Shown here: positions 22,337 through 34,400 of the stretch, piece after piece | Numbering within the stretch: position 1 is the stretch's first letter | Layout of the letters: each line of letters starts with the position of its first letter | NCBI GenBank assembly: GCA_001949185.1 | Contig: BDGG01000004.1 | Location: 290,793-354,792 of the forward strand | DNA length: 64,000 nt | DNA from: Ramazzottius varieornatus | Taxonomy: Eukaryota > Tardigrada > Eutardigrada > Parachela > Ramazzottiidae | Direction: 5' to 3' | Notes under the pieces: generated by a model | What the model saw: the letters and a program-made list of their open reading frames with translations, nothing else | Told to the model about the DNA's origin: nothing | Database searches by the model: none | Made by a program: the position numbers and the translations under genes

Positions 22337-24379
22337 ATGGCTCGTTGGAGAATGCCTCATCTTCCGTCTGTTCTTCTGATTCTTTTGCTTGGTGCTGTTT
22401 CGTTATCCAGCAGCAAGCTTGTACAGTCCGACCACGATGATATTCGCGGACCGAACGATATTCAGTCAGAATCGGACGAGAGAAAGGCGAATATTAAGGT
22501 ATACACACGCGCGCACATTGATCGTGTTTCCGTATATTATCACCCCTCAATGCCTTCTGTTTCTTTGCGCGGGTCGGGTGATAGTTTATCATCCGTTTAC
22601 AAGTCGGCGCCACTTTAGAAAACATGCCTGTGTGTAGTCTATGTTGCATTGTCTGTTCTTTTGTGTTATTTTTCCCAGATGATCAACGAGCCCCAGCCTC
22701 ACATAAGCCTCAGCGAAAAGGCCGATTCCTTTTTGGATCGTTATTTCAAAAGGGAAAGCAGTAGCATCGATGCGGGCTTTACTCATGCCTTCATCGCTTC
22801 GTTTTCCGTCATCGTCGTGTCAGAGATCGCCGACAAGACATTCTTCATCGCGGCTATTATGGCCATGAAGCATCCCCGAGTCGTCGTCTTCTCCGGCGCG
22901 ATCACTGCTCTAGCAGTCATGACAGTTTTGTCCGGTAGGTGCGAAAATTGGGTTGAAATCACGTATTGCAATAAACCTTCGCATTGTTATCATCGGGAAA
23001 CATTACTCAACGGCGCGAATGAAAATCATTTTTCAATCGATAAACGACAACATAGCCCACAGGCTGATTCCTCTTCTTTCCGACCTAGTAGGTGTCGATC
23101 ATACTGTATTCCCTCGAAAGTTCTTCGAATCACGTGACTGTCGTGGTAAATATCATCCGGCGGGGAACAGAAAGTATCTATACCTTCAAAGACTGCTCCA
23201 CAGTCAAGTGTGATGATGAGCGACAATCAAACAATCAGGCATACAGTGTACGACAAAACAAACCGTTGAAAATGGGTGTATGGAGCCAGATGGTTAAAGC
23301 CAATGAAGTTTGCGCATGCAGCAAAACCTAATTCTCATTGGCTGAGCTCCAAGTAAGCGCAGCTGGTGTGTTACGCCCATTTTTAACGGTTAATTTTGCC
23401 GTACATTGTACCGGTGCGGGTGTAATTTACTGGCATGATGACGTAATTCGCAGAACTATCGAGGGAATAGAGTACCGGTTTTCATGTCGAGCAAACAAGC
23501 ACTCAAGCACGTTCATTCCCTCATCAACCGATGCATCTGTCGACTTCCGGTATATAACGATGTTCTTTTTCTTTGCAGCATTTCTCGGATTTGCCACCAC
23601 TGTGATACCTCGAGTTTACACTTTCTACGTGTCCACAGCCCTGTTTGCCATTTTCGGTATACGGATGCTGCGAGAAGGTAATCACTTGAACTGGATCAGA
23701 TCGTTGCACCAAGTGGCGCACGCTCTCGGTGAGTGACACCGATGATGTGCGTCACTTGGGTGAGCGATATTCTTGCGTTGCATGTCGAGCCCCATGTTGG
23801 CATATTCTCGAACATCTTATTCCAATAGAAATCTTTTTCAGGTTATTATATGTCCAAAGAGGATGGTCAAGAAGAAATGGAAGAAGTCCAAGCCGACCTT
23901 AAGCGTCGCGACGAAGAGTTCGAGCGTAAGATGACGGACAGGACAGCGCCGGATCTCGAGAGCGGCATCGCGAGGTCCCTCGCCTCACGAAAAATACGCT
24001 TAGCCATGACATCCCATGTTTTTTGGGAAGCACTTACTCTCACGTTCCTTGCCGAATGGGGCGATCGGTCCCAGCTAGCTACCATCATTTTAGGTGCCAG
24101 AGAAAACGTCACCGGTGTCACATTCGGTGGCATACTCGGCCATTCGATATGTACAGCCATGGCTGTCGTTGGTGGACGATTTATTGCGTCCAAAATATCG
24201 CCTCGACAAGGTACGGAAACGTCCATTTAGAAATCCTCATCAAAATACTAATCTTCCTTCATTTTGTAGTCACGCTTGTTGGAGGTTTTGTCTTTCTGGC
24301 TTTCGCCGTTTCGGCATTGATAATGGGACCGGGTGAAGACACCGTAGTCGCTGCGACTACGCTTTTGCCTCACATCTGA
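22337..24379 (+). CDS. TMEM165: TMEM165/GDT1-family Golgi cation transporter
   Basis: Exons 22337-22498, 22679-22934, 23579-23677, 23842-24210 and 24270-24379 sum to 996 nt, 331 aa (human 324). A cleavable signal (SVLLILLLGAVSLSS) leads into two three-helix repeats joined by an acidic coiled linker (GQEEMEEVQADLKRRDEEF), nearly as in human. Each repeat carries the family cation motif: EIADKT in the first and EWGDRS in the second. The usual first motif is E-L-G-D-K-T, so its Gly is Ala here. TMEM165 exchanges Mn2+/Ca2+ for protons in the Golgi and so supports glycosylation. The second intron (22935-23578) is unusually long and holds a foldback element. Confidence 0.95.
23107..23471. mobile_element. 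Foldback (MITE-like) element in a TMEM165 intron
   Basis: Left arm TATTCCCTCGAAAGTTCTTC and right arm GCAGAACTATCGAGGGAATA are imperfect reverse complements, and similarity continues inward through ACGT, GGTAAAT and AACCGTTGAAAATGGG. The arms meet near 23310. The element lies entirely inside an intron and leaves both splice sites intact. No transposase is encoded, so it would depend on one elsewhere. Confidence 0.65.
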
Positions 24380-25190
24380 AGTCCCACAGAGTTTTTATTG
24401 ATGAACCACGCGTTCTTTGTTTTTCACATTTTTATGCCGCACTGTTTTTCCGGCAAATGTTGCGATACTAAAGCAATCTCCAGAAACTGAAGAAAAATGT
24501 TGGTTGTTAGAAAAGAAGACCTACGTGATAGTTAGTGTCCGAAAGAGTACTGGAACTTCCAAGCAACACGTGGCTTAGTTTACGAGAAGATTCGCGGAAT
24601 GCGATAGGTTTCTTCAAATGACGATTACTAATTTGTATACTGAAATTTGTCGTCCGTGTTCTTTTCGGTGGCGGTCTCCGGGTCGGTTAAACGAGTAGTG
24701 ACGTCTAAGGTAAGCTCAGAATCTATGCAGAATGTGGACTCTGGTAGATAGGTAAAGGTCTGCTCGCTGGGATCGTGCAGATTTGGTCGGGACGACGGGA
24801 AGGTTGCCAGTGGGAAGGCGTTCAAACGAAATCATCGGGAGACTCTGCGGGAGTGACGGCACAAAAATATCGAAGAGGAGTATTCGCCCCAAGTTTATAT
24901 TTTTGTGCGGTTCGCAGAACGTAGACAGGGGTAGTTTCAGTCATCAAATGAGTAAATCGGGAGAAAACACGTCACACCTGTCTGCCTTATGGATGTCCAG
25001 TCTGCCATTTGTCGATAGAAACTACTAGCCATGAGCCACAGCAAGTCTGATGAGCCTTTCTGGGCGGGCAAATTTCATTTTCTGAATTTTTTTTCAACTG
25101 TCTTCGTTTACGCAGAAATCTTATTATATTTATATAATCTATCCAGTTCGGGGCACAATGTATTCAGACAATTGGTTTTCTTCAGTACTG
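24380..25190. other. Intergenic downstream of TMEM165
   Basis: No gene was recognised. A short minus-strand open frame at 24628-24825 has protein-like composition (TFCIDSELTLDVTTRL) but no partner exon or domain. Confidence 0.3.
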
Positions 25191-25325
25191 TAATGCTTCC
25201 TGAACTTCGCGAAGCACGTCATCGTACGCCCTTAGGGGGTTGATAGGGCGAAATTTTCGGACCGGGGTTCAACCGTTCAACTTGACGCGCATAATGACGT
25301 ACTTCGCGAAGTTGATGAAGCATTA
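25191..25325. mobile_element. Short palindromic MITE-like element, about 135 bp
   Basis: The left end TAATGCTTCCTGAACTTCGC and the reverse complement of the right end, TAATGCTTCATCAACTTCGC, match at 17 of 20 positions and continue through GAAGYACGTCAT. The core TTCGCGAA is itself a palindrome. There is no coding potential. Confidence 0.65.
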
Positions 25326-25852
25326 CATTATTGTCCTGAAAGCTCTGATGGTGCCATCTGCTTTTGGACCATGAAGCTGTTGTTTGTTGTGAACAGCACC
25401 CTTGTAGATTGCGTCTAGTCGATTGCGGGTACAATACAGTAGTTCGTAAACTGGCGGCCTCATGGCCCAAACTGACATCAGTGCTTGTCTCCCGATCACA
25501 TGTAACGGTTTCTTGCTTTGTTCTCGCCATTAAGACGACCTAAGACCGTCGAAAGCAATAAACAGTTAACGTAATGGAACTAGAAAGCTAAAATTGCTCG
25601 CGGAGCATACAAACCATACGAAACACTAGCAATAAACATCGATTTCCACGAAACTTGCATTACTTATTGTTGGGTGGAAACGGATACTGCTACTTGAGCC
25701 TTAAATCAGAGGGTGAAGAATCTACTACCGTATAGTAAACACAGGGTGCGAAACGTCAAACCCATCACCCATCAGGACAAGGATAGACAGTTTACTGTAT
25801 GTGGGCTTAAGTTTGATAAGACTTGTACTGAATATACATAGCGATCATACAG

Positions 25853-27384
25853 CTACGATTTCAGCCATTCCATAAGGCCGAACAAGGTACAGCTTCGCTC
25901 CACTTCTGAGCCTAATTCTTCAGCGTTTCCACACACCGGTCGGACCGAGTCAGCAACTTCCCCTGGTGGGCTGGCTGTATCGGTTTCCCCGTTTGCATCC
26001 GTTGAACCGGCTGTAGCGCTGGATGATTTCTCAAGCTCGAGAATAAGGAGGTCCAAATCGTCCATGGTCAGGAAACGTTGGTTCAACTTTACGGTTGGCA
26101 GCAACGGTTTTGCGATCGACACTGGCAAGCCCAAGTTTTGATCTGCGATGTTCTGTTCCCGGTTCGTTCCGCTAGCGCTGCCGCCCTCCAGCGCCGGCTC
26201 CACAAAGCAGTGATAAGTCGATTGCGAGACCAAGTCATTCCATCCAGAAGAATCGTTTGCTGAATTTTGATAGTAATACGGCTCACCCCCCGCAGAATTC
26301 AAGATAGTGTCGGTTAATGGGTGGTACGTGACAGGCTCTTGGGGAGCAAGATGGTGCGGAAAATTTGTGGCGTCCGTAATTGGGTACACGGCCGGGTGCG
26401 TCCAGTTGGGTCCTTGCCTATCGTAACCGCCGTAGTACCCCAGAGGAACTGGTGTTTGTACCGGGAAGTGGCCACTGGATACGGGCTGTTGTTGGCTGAT
26501 GTAAGAGGTGTGGTTTTTATCACCGTGGTCATGAGGTAAATATGGTGCAGTACTGCGGTACCCGATATCGACATCTTGGTGATGCGTATGCGCCATGTTT
26601 TGGTTGCAATAGCCACCTGGGTAATTTTGTGGCATATTACGAGTGCTGTGGTTAACGTAAGGCTGATGGATACCGATAGTTTGGCCGTAGGGACCAACGC
26701 ATGAATGCGCGACAGAGGTGGGGAAGAACGGCACAGGACTGTTCGCAGAGAACTTGTTCAAATGTTGTTGCGTTTCCATTCTGACTTTCATCTGATGCAC
26801 GGTTTCCAGAGCCGCAGCAAACTCTTCGGCCTGTTTAGCTTGCTTCTGCTCCTCAATTATCCGCGCCCCTACACGGAAAGGAGAATGCTTTACTCGGTAA
26901 AGTACATTATGTGAACAAAAAAATTGGCTACACGTCAATATTTAATGTTTAAGACCTACGAGAACGAATCTTTAATTTATGCACGCTCGACGGAATCTGA
27001 TCTGATAAAACCATGTAAACCTACAGCCTGGGAAAAAATCTTGCTGTCGTCGACCTCAGATTCCCCATAGGAAACGAGATGCAAACGAGAAAGGGAAGAA
27101 AAAGAGGAATGACTCAGCCCCTACGCCCCCATCCTGACCTTTAGCCTAGGGCATAGGCTCAGGGTTAAACATGAGTTAATCTCGAGCTATCGAGCAAGGG
27201 ACCGCTAGATATTACTGAAAGTCCATAGATTTTCAAACTTACTGTCGATGGAGTTACTGCGGTAACCATGGAGTGGTGAGAGAGAGCGAGACTGGTGATG
27301 TTTGTCCTTCCGGATGCAGGGACCCCCGAACTTCTCATCGACGTCCAGCAGTTTTTTGTTGGGTGAGGGTCGTCGGGAAGGCAT
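25853..27384 (-). CDS. Unrecognised low-complexity protein, 385 aa
   Basis: Two exons, 27384-27243 and 26868-25853, join in phase to 1158 nt. Exon 1 is short and basic (MPSRRPSPNKKLLDVDEKFG) with several S/T-P and R-S sites. Exon 2 begins with a charged helix (RIIEEQKQAKQAEEFAAALE), likely a coiled coil, followed by about 200 residues rich in His, Tyr, Pro, Asn and Gln with little order. It ends with an acidic Leu-rich motif, LTMDDLDLLILELEK, that looks like an activation or docking helix. The layout (coiled coil, disordered Q/P/Y region, acidic hydrophobic end) recalls transcriptional coactivators such as CRTC, but no signature residues prove this. The product is probably nuclear. Confidence 0.55.
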
Positions 27385-28496
27385 TATAGCAATTTTGGAA
27401 GTAGAAGAAAACCAGTTTGAGCAAGGTAATGAACAGGTGGCTATGCTAATGGCAGCGAAAATAAGCAAGCTCGCTGCAACTTCGGACGTAGAACTCGTGG
27501 CCGAACTGCCTTATGAGCGATTGGGTGATTTTATCTGCTAACGGAATCGAGTGCAAACTCTGCCAAGGTCCGAAGCCAGCCTCTAAACCCAAGCTTGATC
27601 ACAATCGATCTTAATTTTGTCTCGACATCTCCGAGAATTTAGATCCGATCGGTAAAAGCGGACTGTTTCCTCGCGCTGTACAGTATAGGCAAAGCTGAAT
27701 TATGCTAGCTACCGGATAACAAGCTGGGGTGGTTCTATTATAGCCACTGTAAAGCCAGCGCCTATTCAGTTGATAGTCCCCCAGCTGTACAGCACGGTGA
27801 TATAAAAACATCGAACAACGGTCCGACCGCTGATTAGAGTACAGGTAGAAAAACGCCAACCCACTCGTAGACGCGCACAGCTGAGTGGGAGTATGTCAAG
27901 TACGCGTGTGCTTGTCCTGCCCTACTATGAGCTCAGGATTCACCACGCACCGCGGTACAGGAGATGGGAGGCGACACGCACACTTCCGAACGAAGCCCCA
28001 GTGTTTCTGAACCAATCGAAACCTTGTGTTTCCTCGTTGCGACAAAGCCTTGTGAGAAGTTCCATAAATCTGATGCCATTTCAACCGTTCGAGCAATCAA
28101 CCTCCCAGACTAGTACTGAATAAGCACTGGTAAAGCACTAAAAGCCCAACGCATATTGAATCATAAAAACCGCCACCTAAGTTAGGCTCCTTATCGTGGT
28201 CTGGAAAAGTTGTGAATGAATTTCAATATGGCGTCCACGCGTGCGTTCAAGTAAGCGCACACAACCGACTTGACCTAGTCGAGAACTAAAACTTACAGTA
28301 TTTTATTTACATCTGCTTCCGTACGCGGTATCAACAAAACAAAAGGCTATCAGCTCTCAACATCCGGAAGTGAGATAACGAACGACGTAGCAAAGCAGTA
28401 ATCGGTAATGTAAGATAAAACGAGCCGAGAAAGAATTTGCGTTCTTCGCCACAAGGTTATGTCCGTCAAAACAAACAAGCAGTGACGTCAGAAGAC
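27385..28496. other. Intergenic downstream of the FREM2-like gene
   Basis: Both strands were searched for the missing C-terminal exons of the FREM2-like protein and for a membrane helix with a cytoplasmic tail; none was found. Nothing else was recognised. Confidence 0.4.
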
Positions 28497-31400
28497 TCAA
28501 ACGTCCAAATGGACCACAAATGTTACGGGTTCCCGTATTTTGCACATCGTCAAGGAACCAGCGTCGAACTCACAAGGAAGTAGTGTAATGTTGTACGTTC
28601 CTCCGTATGGTATCTGCAATTGTTCGGTTGAATGTCGCATTCGCAGATACTGAGTTGGGTTACATTGACGTGGGTCTACCTGATTAGCTCTCACTGATCG
28701 GAACCTCCACAATTGCTGCGGATTGGCGTTGTTCTCTTGGGTTTTCAACAGTTGCAGCTCAAATGCGGTCGTCGGTGAAGATGTCAGGACTACTTTAGCC
28801 AGGGGTGAGCCTATAATATACAAAGTTGCTTAACCTATCACGTTGCAGTGTCGAGAACACAACATTACACAAATGCCCGAAAAGTGTACACTTTACCTGT
28901 TCGGCTTTTCGCGGAGTCCAGCAAGTACTTTCCACGGAACTTCGGTTTCGTTTTGAACCGGACATTCATGTGGTGACCGTCGTCCACCACCCTTGACTGA
29001 ATTACCTTTAGTTCCGCTGCGAGAAAAACAAACACGCTCTTACAATTCCTGTTAGACAGACTGGTTATCAAAGCACAATTAGGACGTTACCTGGAAAGGG
29101 TAAGTTGTCGTAAGATGTGTCCGGTGCTGCGACGGGCGGTAACGTGGTTCTCCTACCGTAGTTTCTCGGCGGAAGCTTGGGGGCGCCAGTGGTCGTCAGG
29201 GTTTGCTGTGCAGTCTTTGCCGATTGCAGGTGGATGACTGTGCGAGGGCTGACCGGTCCACTTAGTTCGAATGAGTTCTCAGGTTTGACGAAACGAGGAA
29301 GTACGGGGATGGAGCTGAGGTCCGGTGACCAGGTGAGAACATTATCGTAGGATATCACGATGTCCAGGACTGTTGACTGGTCGTAGTGCTTCCAAGGAGT
29401 GCCAACCGCGTTGGTGAAGTAGGCGTTAGTGACGTAGAGCGGAAGTTGGATGGTAACTTCCCGTTTGGATGATGTTTGAGCCTGCAGAAAAGCGAAGACT
29501 TGGTGTATCGCATCCACATTGGTCACGTTTTTCTATCATTATTCCCTGTGGCGGATTAACTGGGAAGCGGACTGATGTTCCGTCACTTAGTCAGAACATT
29601 CAAGTGACGGAACATCTTGATCATATCCCACCTTTGCGTTAGCGACGAGTTTTCCGCCACAAACGTTCAAGATTTCCGTCATGGAGTAAACTGCTTCGAA
29701 CATCCACTGACAGTTCTTCAGGTCGAGGTGGCGGTAGAATTCTTGAGTTTTGGGTCCTCGAAGGATCTCCAATGGATGGCGACTGTCTGGTTGTCTGTCG
29801 GCTTTCAGCTTCAAGAAGCCGCTCCTTGTTGATCGAAGCTCTTGCTCGGTAAGCATGTTCGAACACAAATGTTCCGCTGTTCTCGTTCCTTCTCCACCCA
29901 ACGTCAGATGGAGATCCGTGATGGCCGCAGTCGAAACCAACGGGACCATACCGAGACGATGAGGAATCTTCACGGTAATTTTCACGTCACCATTTTCTGT
30001 GGAAACCATGTTTATTAGAATCCGAGATTACTGCACAGTAACTGTCGATCATATGTCAGACGGGGAAAAGTTTCTTACTCATATTGGAGATGGAAGCCTC
30101 AAAAGGGTCAATGGTGACAGAGCTTGCCGGACCTTTGGACGGACATTGTGGTTTCATGCTGACAGACGTCACAATTTCGCTAATGCTTTCATATCCGCCC
30201 AAACCGGCGACGGTGACTGCTCGAGCGGAACACTGGATGATGCTGCCGTTAGAGAAGTAAATGCTGTCCAGGACCTTCTCGTAGATGCTGGCGAACCATG
30301 CTGTGCTCCGGATGTGTTGGAGTGGCTCCAGGACCTGCGAGTCATCTTGCAGCTGGGAAATCTTCCAACTGTAGGCGGTGCGTGTGTCGTCGATGCCTTC
30401 GATCTCGCAGACGCGTCGAGTCCTTTGATAGTCCGGATGACGAGGGTTACATGTCTGCAGAAACAAGATGACAGCCTTTTTTACGGAAAAAATATCCGGG
30501 TGAGAATTTCGCTCTTACCGTTATACAGATCACAGGTTGTCCAATGGCGACCCATCCACCAGCAGCCGGGCTGTCGTAGTTGGCCAAGTTCTGCAAATAC
30601 CGCAAAATGATTTACTGTTAAATAGCTAGATACAGACGCACCGGACATTGGTGAATGAAGGCTTACCACAACGATCGGAGCGCCGGGGAACCGAACGTTT
30701 TCTCCAGATTGCTCTCTGATAGTCACGATCGTCATCGAGGTCTTCAAGTCGGCCACAGTGTGACGCAAGGCGTAAATTTGTATTGTGAAGTTCTCGTTGG
30801 GTTCCCTGCTTTCGTCAAAAACTACGCGCACCTGTAGGACTTCCTGGCTGCGGTTCGGCTCAAAATTCACAACTAAAACATCATAAATCGATGTTAACGT
30901 ATAGTAACTTGGATGCATGACTTTCGTTGCTTTTTTAATGCAGAAAGTTTACGAGGTAAAGGGATGTCAAATCACCACGACGATTTTTTACGATAATTTC
31001 CACCTACTGGTGTCAACAGCTTCAAAGTCTTGCCCAGCTTTGGCACTGCCGTCCTTGGTGATGACTCTCACAGTATCACTTTTGCTGATGTCTCCATATC
31101 GAATGATCGGTATCGATACCCAGTGCATGTGATGAAGGCTGGAAGGTTCCGTGATGTCGTACTGGGCCTTTGCGAACGAGATAGTTGATGCGGATCTTGC
31201 CCGCTCTCCAGTCGTCGAGCCCTGCTTCATGATGACGCCACCGCGGACGATGGGGATCCGTCGTTCAGGTGTGGTCCTTCCATTTGGTGCAGTATCGATC
31301 ATACCATCCTTCCAGTCTTCTACTTTCTGCTTCTTCAGTATCCGTTCTCGTTCATCGCGGTAGAACGGTCCGTACGAACTCTTCCGGCTTGGCACATCCG

Positions 31401-34400
31401 CTGCGAAGATCTCGTCCGGAGATGGCTCGTCGCGCTCGACGGAGGTGAAGTCAATCTTGTCCAGAGCGATTTTATTCTTGTCGCAGTTGATACACTCGTA
31501 GCGAGTTTCGGAACCAGGCAGAAGAGAAGGCTCAACAGGTGTATCGTACTTGCTGAGAAGAAAGATTTCGTTCTCTTCGGTCTCAGGCGTTTGCGGTTCT
31601 GTAATATCGGTATAAAATAATATGAAGTTTTATTATATGCGCGAAGAAAATTGTTAAAACAAAGCCGGTAGACAATGTATTACCTCCTCCAAGCGTAGAC
31701 ACAACGGTGAAGTTCATGGATTTCTTCACGTGGACTGTAGCAAAATTTGGTTGTAGTATCTTGCAGTACTGTGAATTGTTCAGGTAGACCTTGAACATGT
31801 CGTTCGTGACGTTAAAATCTCCCAGTCGTTTCAAGGTGGTCGTTTGGCTGGATTCTCCAGGGCCAAAGTAGACGACGTCCACTCGTTTTCTTTGCTCGGA
31901 GATAATGTCCACTTCGGACGGTTGGCTGAGGTCACCACCTTTCCTCTCCACCTGTATTTCAACGAACGGGTCGAAAACGGAAGTTGAATATTCTCCTTTG
32001 GCAAAACTGACCGACGGTTCTGCAAAATTGCACTCTTTCAACTTGCGGTTAGTTCTGTTTAAAAGCGAAGCTTCACTTACCGTCTTGGGGGTCCCTTTGG
32101 ATGACGATTTCCGTTTGCTGGTACACACCAACTCGCGAACCCGAGCCCAACGTCCGTATATTCACATAGAAGGTTTCATCGTTCTCCGCAAGACCATCGT
32201 TGACGATGATGATTGGGCATATCTTGGTCGTCTCATGCGGGCCGAACGTCACCATGCTAGAATGGATATTCAGCCTTGTTCCGAAGTCCGGTCGGAAGAT
32301 CTGCTGCTGGTGCGAAATGGTCCCACTGGCAGTGCCATCTGTGGTGTAGCAGATGACGGAGACACTCTGCGACAAGTCTTTGCCGGAGCGCTTGAGCGTC
32401 AGGTTGAAGACGCCGACGTCTTCGGACACGGTGTACAGTGGGTGTGGAATGTAGACCATGGCGCCGTCGTCTTGATCGGAGATGGTGATGGTAGTGACGA
32501 ATGGTTTCTCCACATTGGCGAACTGGGGCTCCTCGAGAAGCAGCTGAAAGTACTCACGGTCTTCGAACAGGTCGTCTTTCAGGATGCGGATTTCGACAGA
32601 AGTTTCATTCTGGCCTGGTTGGAACTCGGCTTGGAGAGCAAAGTTCTCTTTATAGTCACGACCCGTAACTGTGGTGAGATCACGTGCCTTCACAGCAACG
32701 AAGTCCCGATCTACAAACCAAAAACTCGAAATTTAGTAGGAGAATAGAAGAGAATACAAGAACTAAGGACTGAAAATAGGAAAAGTAGCATTCAGCAGTG
32801 GAGCGACGGTGAAAAAATGTCTTGAAACATGTTTTTTGTACACCTGCTGCAAGACAGTAAATTGAATCCAGCTAAAGAGTATCTGAATATTTAGACTGCT
32901 AACACTTAAGAACCGTCATACATTTTTAGAATTGTATTCGAAACCCGTTTTCAGACTTTTAGATCTTAATTTGCTTACTTTTCAAATTTCCCCGTCGTCG
33001 AAGGCCAACTCTCACCAAGCCAGTCATCTCATTCGTCTCATGGCGATCTTTCAGGAACGATATCCATGACCAGCTTATACTCCCTTCGATCACTTGCGAC
33101 TTCTTTCCCAGCTCGTTTATAGCTCGGAACTTGAACGAGTCTTCCGTGGCGAACTCTTTGTCCAGATCCAATGCATAGGCTATAGCCGAATTGTTCACCA
33201 ACTCCTCCGTAAAGACACGGATGTGCCGTTCTGCCTTGTGTAGGTCCACGAAGTGTCCATACTTTGGCTGCTCGACCACTTCGAATAAGAGTTCTTTCTC
33301 CGTCGACAGCTTATCCCGCTTCACAGTAAGGATACTGGACGACAGTTTCGCACCCAGATGCTTGTTCGGCAGAAGGACCAGGGCACTGTTCGGCGAGTTG
33401 AAGGTGATGTTCGGCATTTGATCTCGCACAACCGGCTCCTCGGCTGTTTTGAAGTTGATGATGTGATTCCTTGTTGCGTTAAACAGAACAGTTTCTTGCG
33501 GTGTACCGACGAGCTCGAATGGGGCAGTGATATACTCCGTCAAGCCATAGTGTGGTGCGTCTTCCGAAGGTCCGTTGTCTGTATTATGCACCACCACGAA
33601 GATTTCTCTCTCCACACTGTTGACTCCGTCACTCACGATGACAGTGAAGTTATCAGAAAACGTCCGAGTGCCGTCGTGGTGGTAAAAAATGCGGTCGGGG
33701 AGAAGCAGATCATCCATGGTGAAATTGCGTACTGGACGGAAGGGTGGCTCGATCAGGATCTCGTTCGGATCGAAGTCGGTGAAGCGTCCAATGATGACGC
33801 CATGTTGGGGAAAGCGTGTGATGTTGATCGTGGTGGTCGATGGAGGACTGTCGGCGTCCGAGATGGAAACGAAGGCGCCCAGGAGAACTTTCTCACCGGA
33901 GGATACTTGAAGATGGTTGGCGTTGAAGAGAGGTGGTTCATCGTTGGCGGGTTGAATGGTAACCGGAAGTTCCACCCAAGCTCCTGCGCAGTTGAGTCGA
34001 ATCGAGTCTGACCGTGGCTCCACCTGTAACAAATTATATTTTAGCTTGTAGCAGGAAAATAGTGGACTCGGTTTTCATTGACAGCGAACACATAGTGATG
34101 GACAATTCTGAGCAACATCTTGACATTCAAAAAGAATTTTGAGAATTATTTATCCAATAGTGTAACGTTAAGAGTTTCGCGGATAACTTAATTACACCAT
34201 AGGGAATGCGCAGTACTGTGGACACAACGTCTAGTCAAAATTTGAAACCTGATAGATGGCGCTGGACACATTGTATGCACCGCAAATGCTAAGGGAACAC
34301 CGCTTACCGCTTTGAAATGGCTCTGGTGGTATCGAATTCGATGCTCCAGTAATTCATAATTCGAGAATCTTGCTGTCGAGGTGTTGCGAGCAGTATCGAT

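Noticed and set aside
31905-32747. 280-codon plus frame opposite the FREM2-like gene
   Set aside because: It is the antisense shadow of well-supported Calx-beta exons, as are those at 33358-34011 and 29999-30610.
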